Positions 1 through 5,607 of a stretch of 5,607 bases of DNA are shown in pieces (within the stretch, counting starts at the first letter, position 1; each line of letters starts with the position of its first letter). The DNA is from Bacteroidota bacterium (GTDB lineage Bacteria; Bacteroidota; Kryptoniia; Kryptoniales; JAKASW01), in assembly GCA_021796055.1 (NCBI GenBank), contig JAJYOS010000475.1, positions 1-5,607 of the forward strand, in the 5' to 3' direction. The notes under the pieces were generated by a model, which was given only the letters and a program-made list of their open reading frames with translations, made no database searches and had not been told where the DNA came from. The position numbers were made by a program, and so were the translations under genes.

Positions 1-25
1 AAACCGATATAGCACATTCATCCTG
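1..25 (+). repeat. Left arm of a perfect inverted repeat of at least 25 bp
   Basis: Bases 1-25 are the exact reverse complement of 1530-1554. The match stops at base 26 and cannot be followed left of base 1. This arm lies inside the BNR gene, at codons 422-429. The encoded residues (QDECAISV after YGGQ) fit the family at this position, so this copy looks native to the coding sequence. Confidence 0.9.
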
Positions 26-1288
26 CTGGCCGCCGTAGATTCTGTAAGGAAACTGGTCATCAACCGCGATATGATAGAATTGCCCCGTTGGCTGGTTGTA
101 CCAGCTTGACCAAGTCTTGCCGCCGTCGACGGTGACGCAGCATCCCTGGTCGACACCGGCAACCATGCATTGCGTGTTCAGCGGATTGATCCAGAGAAAA
201 TGATAGTCGTCGCCGCCGGGGGAGCCCTTGAACATCATGAAATGCTTGCCGCCGTCCACCGACTTATGAATCGACCGGTCCATGACATAAACGACATTCG
301 GGTTGGTTGGATCCACGGTAACCCGGCTGAAATATGAGTTTGCGAGTCCCGGATCGTTGTTGACGTATTCCCAGTTTGCTCCGCCGTCCGTCGATTTGTA
401 GAGGCCGTTCGCTCCGCCGGAAGTTATGATTGTCGCATAAACGGTCTTTCCCAATGTCCCGGTGCCGACTCCGAGACCTATGCGGCCATAGAGCCCGGGA
501 GGGAGTCCGTGGCCTGACAGTCTGGTCCAGTGCTCTCCACCGTCCGTGCTCTTGAAAATACCGGAACCCGCCCATGTCTGAGGCATGAAATAGTCGAGCC
601 ACGGGTGTGCCTGCATCTGCCAGAGTGCCGCGTAAACCACCGAAGGATAATCGGGGTCCGACGCGAGGTCTACCGCGCCAGTGCTGTCGTTGACGAAGAG
701 TGTTTTTTGCCAGCTCTTTCCTCCGTCTGTGGTAAGAAAAACCCCGCGCTCGTTGTTCGGCGCGAACACGTTTCCGAGGGCCGCGACAAGAACATGCTGA
801 GGATTGTTAGGGTCTATGATAATCCTACCTATGTGTTCCGACGTTTTCAGTCCGACGTTTTTCCATGTCTTTCCGCCGTCGGTCGACTTGTAAACCCCGT
901 CCCCGGCCAGCATGTCGTAACGAAAGGCGACCTGCCCGGTACCAACGTAAATGATTTTTGGATTGGAAGCAGATATGTCCAGCGCGCCGATGGATGACGC
1001 TCCCTGGTGCTGCATCAGCGGCTGCCATGTTCTGCCCGCGTCGATCGTCTTCCACACGCCGCCACCTGCAGCGCCGAAATAAAAAGTATTCGGTTCACTC
1101 GGAACCCCTTCGGCCACGGTTGCCCAGCCAGCTCTGAACGGGCCGACCAGGCGCCATCTCAAACTCGAATAAGTCTCCTGAATTCCGGGAGTCTTCGCCT
1201 CTGCGGCTCCATGGCACGCGAAGAAAAGCATCGCCGCGGAGGCTAACAGTAAAAATGTGTTGAGGAAAAAGGATGGATGTCTCTTCAT
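1..1288 (-). CDS. Secreted BNR/Asp-box repeat protein (sortilin/VPS10-like 'glycosyl hydrolase' family), N-terminal part
   Basis: The reading frame is open for 429 codons from the ATG at 1288 to the left edge, so the 3' part is missing. The start follows AAGGA (1297-1301) with an 8-nt spacer. Residues 1-31 look like a Sec signal peptide: basic MKRH, a hydrophobic run 12-24, and possible cleavage after AAEA. A Cys at 25 sits in a poor lipobox (FFAC), so lipidation is doubtful. From residue 43 the chain reads [10 protein letters not shown] and [10 protein letters not shown], typical of the family. Seven Asp-box motifs (S/T-x-D-x-G-x-x-W type) follow near residues 81-88, 135-142, 186-193, 247-254, 299-306, 343-350 (F in place of W) and 386-393, each closing a beta-propeller blade. 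From memory, full-length members have around 1000 residues and two propellers. The 'glycosyl hydrolase' label is historical; I see no sialidase catalytic set. The protein is probably periplasmic or surface-exposed, substrate unknown. Confidence 0.88.
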   Translation of the reverse strand, partial: MKRHPSFFLNTFLLLASAAMLFFACHGAAEAKTPGIQETYSSLRWRLVGPFRAGWATVAEGVPSEPNTFYFGAAGGGVWKTIDAGRTWQPLMQHQGASSIGALDISASNPKIIYVGTGQVAFRYDMLAGDGVYKSTDGGKTWKNVGLKTSEHIGRIIIDPNNPQHVLVAALGNVFAPNNERGVFLTTDGGKSWQKTLFVNDSTGAVDLASDPDYPSVVYAALWQMQAHPWLDYFMPQTWAGSGIFKSTDGGEHWTRLSGHGLPPGLYGRIGLGVGTGTLGKTVYATIITSGGANGLYKSTDGGANWEYVNNDPGLANSYFSRVTVDPTNPNVVYVMDRSIHKSVDGGKHFMMFKGSPGGDDYHFLWINPLNTQCMVAGVDQGCCVTVDGGKTWSSWYNQPTGQFYHIAVDDQFPYRIYGGQQDECAISV

Positions 1289-1366
1289 CTTATTGGTCCT
1301 TCGCTTGTAAAAGGAAGTGGTTTTGTCACGCAACTCAAAGGCAGCTATCGGCAGAGTATTTATTAG

Positions 1367-1384
1367 GCGTAGGAAATACTACGC
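1367..1384 (-). promoter_or_regulatory. Leader hairpin with a competing alternative stem (possible operator or 5' UTR element)
   Basis: A perfect 6-bp stem (GCGTAG/CTACGC) with a 6-nt loop spans 1367-1384, just downstream of the -10-like box on the minus strand. A second pairing of 7 bp joins AGTATTT (complement of 1374-1380) with AAATACT (complement of 1355-1361) across a 12-nt loop. The two stems share bases 1379-1380 and part of the loop, so they exclude each other. No U-tract follows, so it is not an intrinsic terminator. It could be an mRNA leader structure or a dyad for a DNA-binding protein. No known riboswitch class is recognisable. Confidence 0.35.
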
Positions 1385-1387
1385 TCT

Positions 1388-1393
1388 ATTATA
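1388..1393 (-). promoter_or_regulatory. Candidate -10 element (TATAAT) for the BNR gene
   Basis: The minus strand reads exactly TATAAT here, within an AT-rich stretch. A start site about 7 nt downstream would give a leader of roughly 90 nt before the ATG at 1288. No good -35 hexamer lies 16-18 nt upstream; the bases there are near TCGCCT. A Bacteroidota-type TAnnTTTG box is not evident at this spot either. The call rests on one hexamer in an intergenic region. Confidence 0.4.
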
Positions 1394-1529
1394 ATTCCAA
1401 TAACAAATTCAGGCGAGATATGGCTCCACGTCACGATGAAATCTAACTATCGGTGGAACAATTTTAAAGCGGTAATCGAGCGGACTAATTTTGTAAGAGA
1501 ATCGGGGTGACGGGAGGATCACTATTTCA

Positions 1530-1554
1530 CAGGATGAATGTGCTATATCGGTTT
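1530..1554 (+). repeat. Right arm of the perfect inverted repeat of at least 25 bp
   Basis: This is the exact reverse complement of bases 1-25; the match ends at base 1529. It covers the last three sense codons and the TAG stop of the ketoacyl synthase gene (1543-1554), plus 13 bp of downstream non-coding DNA. The synthase stop codon lies inside the arm, so exchange between the arms would leave the synthase protein unchanged. Confidence 0.9.
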
Positions 1555-2766
1555 AGAAAGGACAATACTCGCGGCATTCCCACCAAATCCGGCGGCGTTG
1601 ACCATCACCTTTCGAATCGGACGCCGCCTGTTTTGGAATGTAACGTCATACGGGAAGTCCACAAAATCATCGTGCTCGAGTATCTTGAGAGCGTACTCGA
1701 TACTAAGCGCGGCCGACGCGCCGAATGTGTGCCCGACGAACCATTTGTTGGATGCCATTATCGGCAAGTGGCTTCCGAAAACCGATCTTACGGCGTTCAA
1801 TTCGCTCCGGTCCCCCTTTACGGTGCCAGGCGCATGAAGGATTACCAGGTCGACGGGCGCGTCCGATGCCATCCCTTTCAACGCCATGGTCATCGCATCT
1901 TTAAGCGCCTTGCCCTCTTCTGTGATCGATGTCTCCGTCGCAGCTGACTCGAGCCCGTAGCCGAACGATTCGATCACGCCGAGGACCGATGCGGCTCTGT
2001 CTTTCAACTCTTCCTTCGTAAACTTCTCCAGCGCGAAAAGGGCGGCTCCTTCGCCGAGTGCCATGGTACTCTTCGGCGGCTCCTCCGCGGAGCACGGACG
2101 GCACGGATATTCCGCATCGGCGTCGGCAGTGTAAATTCGAAGAGACTTCATCTGCGCGATCGTGAAACCTGTGAGCGGCGCCTCGGCCCCTCCGACTATG
2201 AACCTGTCCGCGAAGCCAGCCTTCATCCATGCAATTCCGTTGAAGACCGCATGCAGTGCGGTGCTGCATGTCACCGAGTGACTGATCTCCGGCCCGCCGG
2301 TGCCGATGTCGTGCGCGACGCTGCTCGAGATATTGCCGAGCGTCGTGATCGGCGAAGTTAACGGAAAAAGACGTCTCGACGGATCTTCGAGGTAAGACAA
2401 ATGGAGTTCTTCGAGAATAGCCGTGGCCCCGCGCGAGGAGCCGACGTTTACTCCGGTGCTTTTTCCGTCCGACGCTTTCCAGCCGGCTCGCCCGACGGCG
2501 TCGCGCGCGCAGTGCATAGCCATGAGGACCGTCTTGTCGAGATGTTTGTGAATCGCCTCCTCGAGGCGTATTGCACTCACGATATCTTCCGCAGGTTTTG
2601 AGAGTTTCGCGACGACCGTCTTTTCACCGTTGAATAATTCAGGCCTCAGAAAGGTTTCCCGCTTCAAATAGGATTGCCACACCTGACCGGGCGAATAACC
2701 GAAAGGCGAAATCGATCCCGAACCGGTAATCGCTATTAGAGACGCACTATCTCCCGATTCCACCAT
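1543..2766 (-). CDS. FabF-like beta-ketoacyl-ACP synthase of the biotin-cluster type
   Basis: The 407-residue product has the length and layout of a KAS I/II condensing enzyme: N-terminal thiolase-fold half about 10-245, C-terminal half about 255-403. The Cys-His-His triad is intact: Cys167 in TCSTALH, His311 in LHAPGT, and His346 in VGHTFGA, with the conserved Lys341 before it. The chain ends in the usual glycine-rich GFGGNAAS (393-400). The reaction would be decarboxylative condensation of malonyl-ACP with an acyl primer in the cytoplasm. Segments such as GSSRGAT, GPEISH, EAPLTGFTIAQM and YPCR match, from memory, a synthase subgroup encoded beside bioF/bioD/bioA in Flavobacteria, so a role in making the pimeloyl precursor is plausible. 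The ATG lies one base after the outer-membrane protein stop (TAGGATG), with only a weak ribosome site, which suggests translational coupling. An in-frame extension to 2880 would overlap the preceding gene and has no family resemblance. An ordinary fatty-acid FabF paralogue is the alternative. Confidence 0.9.
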   Translation of the reverse strand: MVESGDSASLIAITGSGSISPFGYSPGQVWQSYLKRETFLRPELFNGEKTVVAKLSKPAEDIVSAIRLEEAIHKHLDKTVLMAMHCARDAVGRAGWKASDGKSTGVNVGSSRGATAILEELHLSYLEDPSRRLFPLTSPITTLGNISSSVAHDIGTGGPEISHSVTCSTALHAVFNGIAWMKAGFADRFIVGGAEAPLTGFTIAQMKSLRIYTADADAEYPCRPCSAEEPPKSTMALGEGAALFALEKFTKEELKDRAASVLGVIESFGYGLESAATETSITEEGKALKDAMTMALKGMASDAPVDLVILHAPGTVKGDRSELNAVRSVFGSHLPIMASNKWFVGHTFGASAALSIEYALKILEHDDFVDFPYDVTFQNRRRPIRKVMVNAAGFGGNAASIVLSKPI

Positions 2767-2767
2767 C

Positions 2768-3286
2768 CTAGAAATAGACCGTGGCAAACACGGCCGCTGC
2801 CGTATTGAAATTTGTTTTTCCGGGATTCCCGAAACGGGAGGAATTCGGGGACGAGAAGGTGAAGTTGCCCTGAGATTCAACGCCGAAGCTCAGGTGCCGG
2901 TTGAAGAAATACTCGGCGCCGAATTCAAACCCGGCCAGCCAGTCGGTGCTGGAAGATATTCCGGATCCGGAAGCCGGAATCGTCTGCAATAATGCCACCC
3001 GGAGCCCTACATACGGCGAGACGACTTTGCGCACAAGATAGTATCTCGGCACTACCCCGACGTGCAGATCTGCTCCCGATCCTTCCTCCCACGCCAGACC
3101 GAACGCGGGCGAGATCGAGACATTGTTCGAAACCCAGACCGGGACCAGTATATCGACCTGGCTGCTTTGAAAGGAAGCCGTCAGCCCGACGGTCTGACTG
3201 CTATCGGCATTCTCTTTCGCAAAGGCACTGCCGACAAACATGAGTTGCATTGTAAGAGCGCAGACAACCAGGTAGATACTCTTCAT
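2768..3286 (-). CDS. Small beta-barrel outer-membrane protein (OmpX/OmpW-like size)
   Basis: The product has 172 residues. It begins with a clear Sec signal peptide: MKS, a hydrophobic stretch about 4-19, and cleavage after GSAFA at residue 23. The mature part is about 149 residues of alternating hydrophobic and polar segments separated by Gly/Ser/Asn-rich turns, and it ends in ATVYF. A terminal aromatic residue is typical of BAM-inserted barrels. The size suits about eight strands. A purine-rich AAAGGAAAAGGA directly precedes the ATG. It follows the lipoprotein gene by 34 nt and runs into the synthase gene with a one-base gap, so it sits mid-operon. Its function is unknown. Biotin or precursor uptake is conceivable from context, but small barrels of this size are often structural or adhesive rather than channels. 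Confidence 0.8.
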   Translation of the reverse strand: MKSIYLVVCALTMQLMFVGSAFAKENADSSQTVGLTASFQSSQVDILVPVWVSNNVSISPAFGLAWEEGSGADLHVGVVPRYYLVRKVVSPYVGLRVALLQTIPASGSGISSSTDWLAGFEFGAEYFFNRHLSFGVESQGNFTFSSPNSSRFGNPGKTNFNTAAAVFATVYF

Positions 3287-3320
3287 TCCTTTTCCTTTCG
3301 GTATCGTTATGCGAAACGAA

Positions 3321-4025
3321 CTATTCAGCGAGAAACTCTCGAAGACTTGCAGGTATATCGGACGGCTGCCTCGCTATCAGGATGTCATGGAACGCTGTTG
3401 CGCCGCCGGCGCGGAAGTACACTCTGTAGAACCCATGCGCCAGGCTGTCCGACCAGATATAGTTGTGAACACCTGCAGGTATGATCTGATTATGAAGGAG
3501 GACCTCAACGGTACTTCGTTGCGGAGCGATGGTGGTGGCGCCCGCTGCCGTTGCTATGCTCGAAGGGTTGTCGCCGGCCCATTCCGCTTTCACGATCCAC
3601 AGGTCTACGGAAGAATTCCGTGAGAGAGAAAAGGGGATGACTATCGCTCCCGGCGCCGGATTGGGAAATGGATTGAAGAATGCAGTGACGGTGGGGATTT
3701 GCTGAACCGAATCGGTACCGGCGAGACTTCCCTTACTCGCGTCGAACGGGAATCCTCCGCCCGATGTGGAAGCATCTTCGGGACTCCCCCATTCCGCGAT
3801 CGCGCCCGGGCCGGTAGAGGCGGTAATCCATAATCCGGTGACGACAGGCGTAGTCAGCGTCGGCGCGACAAGTGAATCGCCCGATTGGGAGGAATCGCAG
3901 CCTATTGAAATAAACGGCAGGATTATCAGGACGGAGATTAGAGTCCGATCAATACGTACCCTCCTGCTACCTGACTTCCAGGATTTGCCGATTAGTGCGA
4001 CGATATCTCGTCCAACATTTCGCAT
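3321..4025 (-). CDS. Lipoprotein with C-terminal FlgD-like / sorting-tail-like Ig domain, function unknown
   Basis: From the ATG at 4025 the product has 234 residues. Residues 1-42 form a long basic n-region (several Arg/Lys between 2 and 35) and a hydrophobic core (LISVLIILPFIS), ending at Cys43 in ISIGC, an acceptable lipoprotein signal. After a Ser/Thr/Gly-rich stretch, residues 116-210 resemble the FlgD-type Ig fold seen in secreted FCB proteins: FNPFPNP (117-123), IVIPFSLS (128-135), VEVLL...PAGVHNYIWS (173-192) and GFYRVYFRAGG (198-208). About 25 residues follow this domain, ending LREFLAE, without a type 9 secretion tail motif. The ATG lies inside the bioA coding region (34-nt overlap). 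A strong AGGAGG (3959-3965) lies further in, but the in-frame codon at the right distance is ATT, so the start is uncertain. I do not recognise a named family. It is probably anchored in the cell envelope. Confidence 0.7.
   Translation of the reverse strand: MRNVGRDIVALIGKSWKSGSRRVRIDRTLISVLIILPFISIGCDSSQSGDSLVAPTLTTPVVTGLWITASTGPGAIAEWGSPEDASTSGGGFPFDASKGSLAGTDSVQQIPTVTAFFNPFPNPAPGAIVIPFSLSRNSSVDLWIVKAEWAGDNPSSIATAAGATTIAPQRSTVEVLLHNQIIPAGVHNYIWSDSLAHGFYRVYFRAGGATAFHDILIARQPSDIPASLREFLAE
3951..3965 (-). promoter_or_regulatory. Strong Shine-Dalgarno next to an in-frame ATT codon in the lipoprotein gene
   Basis: The minus strand reads AGGAGGG (3959-3965), followed after a short spacer by ATT GAT (ATT at 3951-3953) in the lipoprotein frame, beyond the bioA stop. 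Starting there would give an 18-residue prelipoprotein leader (DRTLISVLIILPFISIG before the Cys) instead of 42. ATT starts are rare, so the ATG at 4025 is kept as the default. The overlapping TTG is out of frame and hits a stop after three further codons. Confidence 0.35.
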
Positions 4026-5272
4026 AGGATTGAATATACTCTTTCCAGTTCTTCGTTTGTAATGCAATACGGCGGGATCAGATACATCACGTTTCCGAGC
4101 GGCCTTATGATGATTCTTCTTCCCACGCAGTAGTCGTTCATCCAGTCTCTCAGCTCGTTGAGGTAGCTCGTCTCTTCTTCGTTGACCACGTCGAAAGCGA
4201 CGATCGTCCCGATCTGTCTCGCATTTCTCACGCGCGGATGAGCGGTAATCCTCGAAAGAAAATGCCGGTGCTGCACTTCGATCCCGAGTATATTCTTCCA
4301 CGTTTCGTCCTTCTCGAACAGATCGAGGCTCGCGAGCGCGGCCGCGCACGCCACCGGATTCCCGGTGTACGAGTGTCCGTGGAAAAAGCTCTTTCGCTTG
4401 TCATCGGAAAGGAAGCCGTCGAAGATTTCTCCAGTGCACGAAGTCGCACCGAGCGCCATCGTACCACCGGTGAGTCCTTTGGACATGCAGATGATGTCGG
4501 GTTTGTTCGAAAGATAGTCGGAAGCGAAAAATCTGCCGGTCCTTCCGAACCCTGTGAGCACCTCGTCAGCGATTGTCGGAATCCCTTTCTCGCGACAGAT
4601 GCCTATCATCTTATCGAGGGGATCGGCGCCGTACATTATCATCCCGCCCGCCCCCTGGAGGAGCGGTTCGAATATGAAGGCGGCGGCATCGTCGCGCCCG
4701 ACGGCTCCGGCAAGCTGCGCGATAGCTTCCTCTTCCTTCCCTTCAACGGGCGCGTCCACGCGGACAACGTCGAACAACAGATCCCAGAACGGCTCGGTGA
4801 ACAGGTCACGGACGCTCGCGGACATCGCGCCGAAGGTATCACCATGGTAAGAATTACTGAGTACGATTACCTTCTGTCTTTTTTGGCCGCGGTTGTGCCA
4901 ATACTGGAGAGCCATCTTCAAACCGACTTCGACGGCAGTGGAACCGTTATCGGAATAGAATATCCTCGATTGGTTCGCCGGCAAGACTTTCAGCAAGCGT
5001 TCGGCAAGCTCAACAGCGGGCTCATGAGTGAACCCGGCGAAGATTACGTGTTCCAGTTTCTTAAGCTGCGCGGCGACTTTCTCGGCGATGTACGGATGCG
5101 CGTGTCCATGGGTATTCACCCACCACGACGCGATCGCGTCGATGTATTCGTTCCCGTCTTCATCGTAAAGTCTCGCCCCTTCCCCGCGAACTATCGCGAC
5201 AGGCAGACCGGAAGTCTGCATCTGCGTGTAGGGGTGCCATATAACTTTGCCGTCTCGCTCCGAAAGATTCAT
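3992..5272 (-). CDS. bioA: Adenosylmethionine--8-amino-7-oxononanoate aminotransferase (DAPA synthase)
   Basis: The 426-residue product matches BioA (class III PLP aminotransferase, fold type I) throughout, and its length is normal. In biotin synthesis it transfers the amino group of S-adenosylmethionine to 8-amino-7-oxononanoate (KAPA), giving 7,8-diaminononanoate, in the cytoplasm as a homodimer. Visible marks are WHPYTQM at 12-18 with the substrate-site Tyr15; DNGSTAVE at 108-115 for phosphate binding; SYHGDT at 141-146 with Tyr142 stacking on PLP; ADEVLTGFGRTG at 235-246 with Asp236; the Schiff-base Lys265 in MSKGLTGG; HGHSYTGNP at 298-306; and Arg390 in IRPLGN, the equivalent of the KAPA-carboxylate Arg of E. 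coli BioA. The Tyr pair and this Arg separate it from ornithine or GABA aminotransferases. The ATG shares its A with the bioD stop (TGATG), indicating coupled translation. Downstream it overlaps the lipoprotein gene by 34 nt. Confidence 0.97.
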   Translation of the reverse strand: MNLSERDGKVIWHPYTQMQTSGLPVAIVRGEGARLYDEDGNEYIDAIASWWVNTHGHAHPYIAEKVAAQLKKLEHVIFAGFTHEPAVELAERLLKVLPANQSRIFYSDNGSTAVEVGLKMALQYWHNRGQKRQKVIVLSNSYHGDTFGAMSASVRDLFTEPFWDLLFDVVRVDAPVEGKEEEAIAQLAGAVGRDDAAAFIFEPLLQGAGGMIMYGADPLDKMIGICREKGIPTIADEVLTGFGRTGRFFASDYLSNKPDIICMSKGLTGGTMALGATSCTGEIFDGFLSDDKRKSFFHGHSYTGNPVACAAALASLDLFEKDETWKNILGIEVQHRHFLSRITAHPRVRNARQIGTIVAFDVVNEEETSYLNELRDWMNDYCVGRRIIIRPLGNVMYLIPPYCITNEELERVYSILCEMLDEISSH

Positions 5273-5607
5273 CAGGCGAATTCTTTCCTGAACAATTGAG
5301 CGTAGCTCCTAACGACATCGCGGTCAAGTTGGTTTTCTTCATCAATATATCCGAGCGCCTTGATGCCTGAGTAGCGGAGTATGAAGTCCACGGATGTCTG
5401 CACTGGCTTTCCGTTGAAGAATACGCCTACTATCCTTATTCCCTTTCTCTTCATAGCGTCGATTGTGAGAAGTGTATGGTTGATGCTTCCGAGGTAGTGC
5501 TTCGAGACGATTACGGCTTCAGCGTCAAGGCTAATTATGAGATCCATAACCACTTTAGAATCGTTCACCGGCGACATTACACCACCCGCGCCTTCGATGA
5601 TGAGGTC
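5272..5607 (-). CDS. bioD: ATP-dependent dethiobiotin synthetase, C-terminal half
   Basis: Only the last 111 residues are in the window; the start lies right of 5607. BioD carboxylates 7,8-diaminononanoate with CO2 and ATP and closes the ureido ring to give dethiobiotin. The visible part opens with DLIIEGAGGVMSPVND, the family's phosphate/Mg-binding EGAGG motif and the following loop. It continues with LGSINHTLLTIDAMKRKGI, which aligns with the family's LGCINHA-type helix, and then VGVFFNGKP, the Asn-containing strand that contacts the nucleotide base. These mark a P-loop deiminase-like/BioD fold, and roughly 220 residues would be expected in full. The frame is intact to its TGA, which shares one base with the bioA ATG. 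The product acts directly after BioA, although its gene precedes bioA in the operon. Confidence 0.95.
   Translation of the reverse strand, partial: DLIIEGAGGVMSPVNDSKVVMDLIISLDAEAVIVSKHYLGSINHTLLTIDAMKRKGIRIVGVFFNGKPVQTSVDFILRYSGIKALGYIDEENQLDRDVVRSYAQLFRKEFA

Noticed and set aside
530..997. Plus-strand frame of 155 codons, and minus-strand frames at 264-602 and 825-1055
   Set aside because: All are shadows of the BNR gene, whose minus-strand frame is open from 1288 to the window edge with seven Asp-box motifs.
1..1288. Sialidase or true glycosidase activity for the BNR protein
   Set aside because: Asp-boxes alone mark beta-propeller blades. The catalytic Arg triad, Tyr and Glu of sialidases cannot be assigned in the visible part.
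1507..1522. Short dyad GTGA/TCAC downstream of the synthase gene as a terminator
   Set aside because: The stem is only 4 bp and no T-run follows in the direction of transcription.
1289..1542. tRNA, CRISPR or known riboswitch in the intergenic region
   Set aside because: No cloverleaf, no regularly spaced repeats and no recognisable riboswitch core were found on either strand.
2767..2880. N-terminal extension of the ketoacyl synthase to an upstream ATG
   Set aside because: It would overlap the C-terminus of the outer-membrane protein by over 110 nt, and its Arg/Pro-rich sequence is unlike any synthase start.
3296..3316. TTTCG/CGAAA dyad between the lipoprotein and barrel genes
   Set aside because: It is a weak 5-bp stem with an 11-nt loop and no T-run, and the 34-nt spacing argues for read-through.
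3321..3400. Type 9 secretion sorting tail at the C-terminus of the lipoprotein
   Set aside because: The protein is lipidated at the other end, and residues continue about 25 positions past the Ig-like domain without the usual ending.
4026..4349. Long N-terminal extension of the lipoprotein frame
   Set aside because: It is entirely inside bioA in another frame, is strongly Arg-rich, and would bury the signal peptide in mid-protein.
4238..5299. Open frame of 353 codons on the plus strand
   Set aside because: It lies antisense to bioA, which has full family motifs. Its own translation shows no domain, so it is a by-product of the bioA codon usage.

Overview
This window reads as one transcription unit on the minus strand, with a second minus-strand gene leaving the window at the left edge. 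The organism is probably a member of the Bacteroidota/Ignavibacteriota/Chlorobiota (FCB) assemblage. The reasons are a beta-ketoacyl synthase of the type I recall from Bacteroidota biotin clusters, a lipoprotein with a FlgD-like/sorting-tail-like Ig domain, a long BNR/Asp-box secreted protein of a family common in these phyla, and an exact TATAAT element upstream of it. This placement is inference and goes no lower than the broad group.

Right to left, in the direction of transcription: the C-terminal half of bioD (dethiobiotin synthetase; 5607-5272, start outside the window); bioA (DAPA aminotransferase; 5272-3992), whose ATG shares one base with the bioD stop (TGATG); an unrecognised lipoprotein with a C-terminal FlgD-like Ig domain (4025-3321), overlapping the bioA end; a small beta-barrel outer-membrane protein (3286-2768); and a FabF-like condensing enzyme (2766-1543), whose ATG lies one base past the previous stop. 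Overlaps and gaps of at most 34 nt indicate one operon. BioA makes DAPA and BioD converts it to dethiobiotin. The synthase may build the pimeloyl precursor upstream of them. The two envelope genes in the middle have no obvious biotin role.

A 254-nt intergenic stretch (1289-1542) follows, with no convincing terminator. It holds a possible promoter and two mutually exclusive hairpins in the likely 5' leader of the next gene. That gene (1288 to beyond 1) encodes a secreted protein with seven Asp-box motifs in the visible 429 residues and is cut off by the window edge.

The most unexpected structure is a perfect inverted repeat of at least 25 bp. One arm lies at 1-25, inside the BNR gene and touching the window edge. 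The other lies at 1530-1554, across the stop codon of the synthase gene. It is either an invertible switch around the BNR gene's promoter and first half, or a trace of a chimeric or assembly artefact. The window alone cannot decide.
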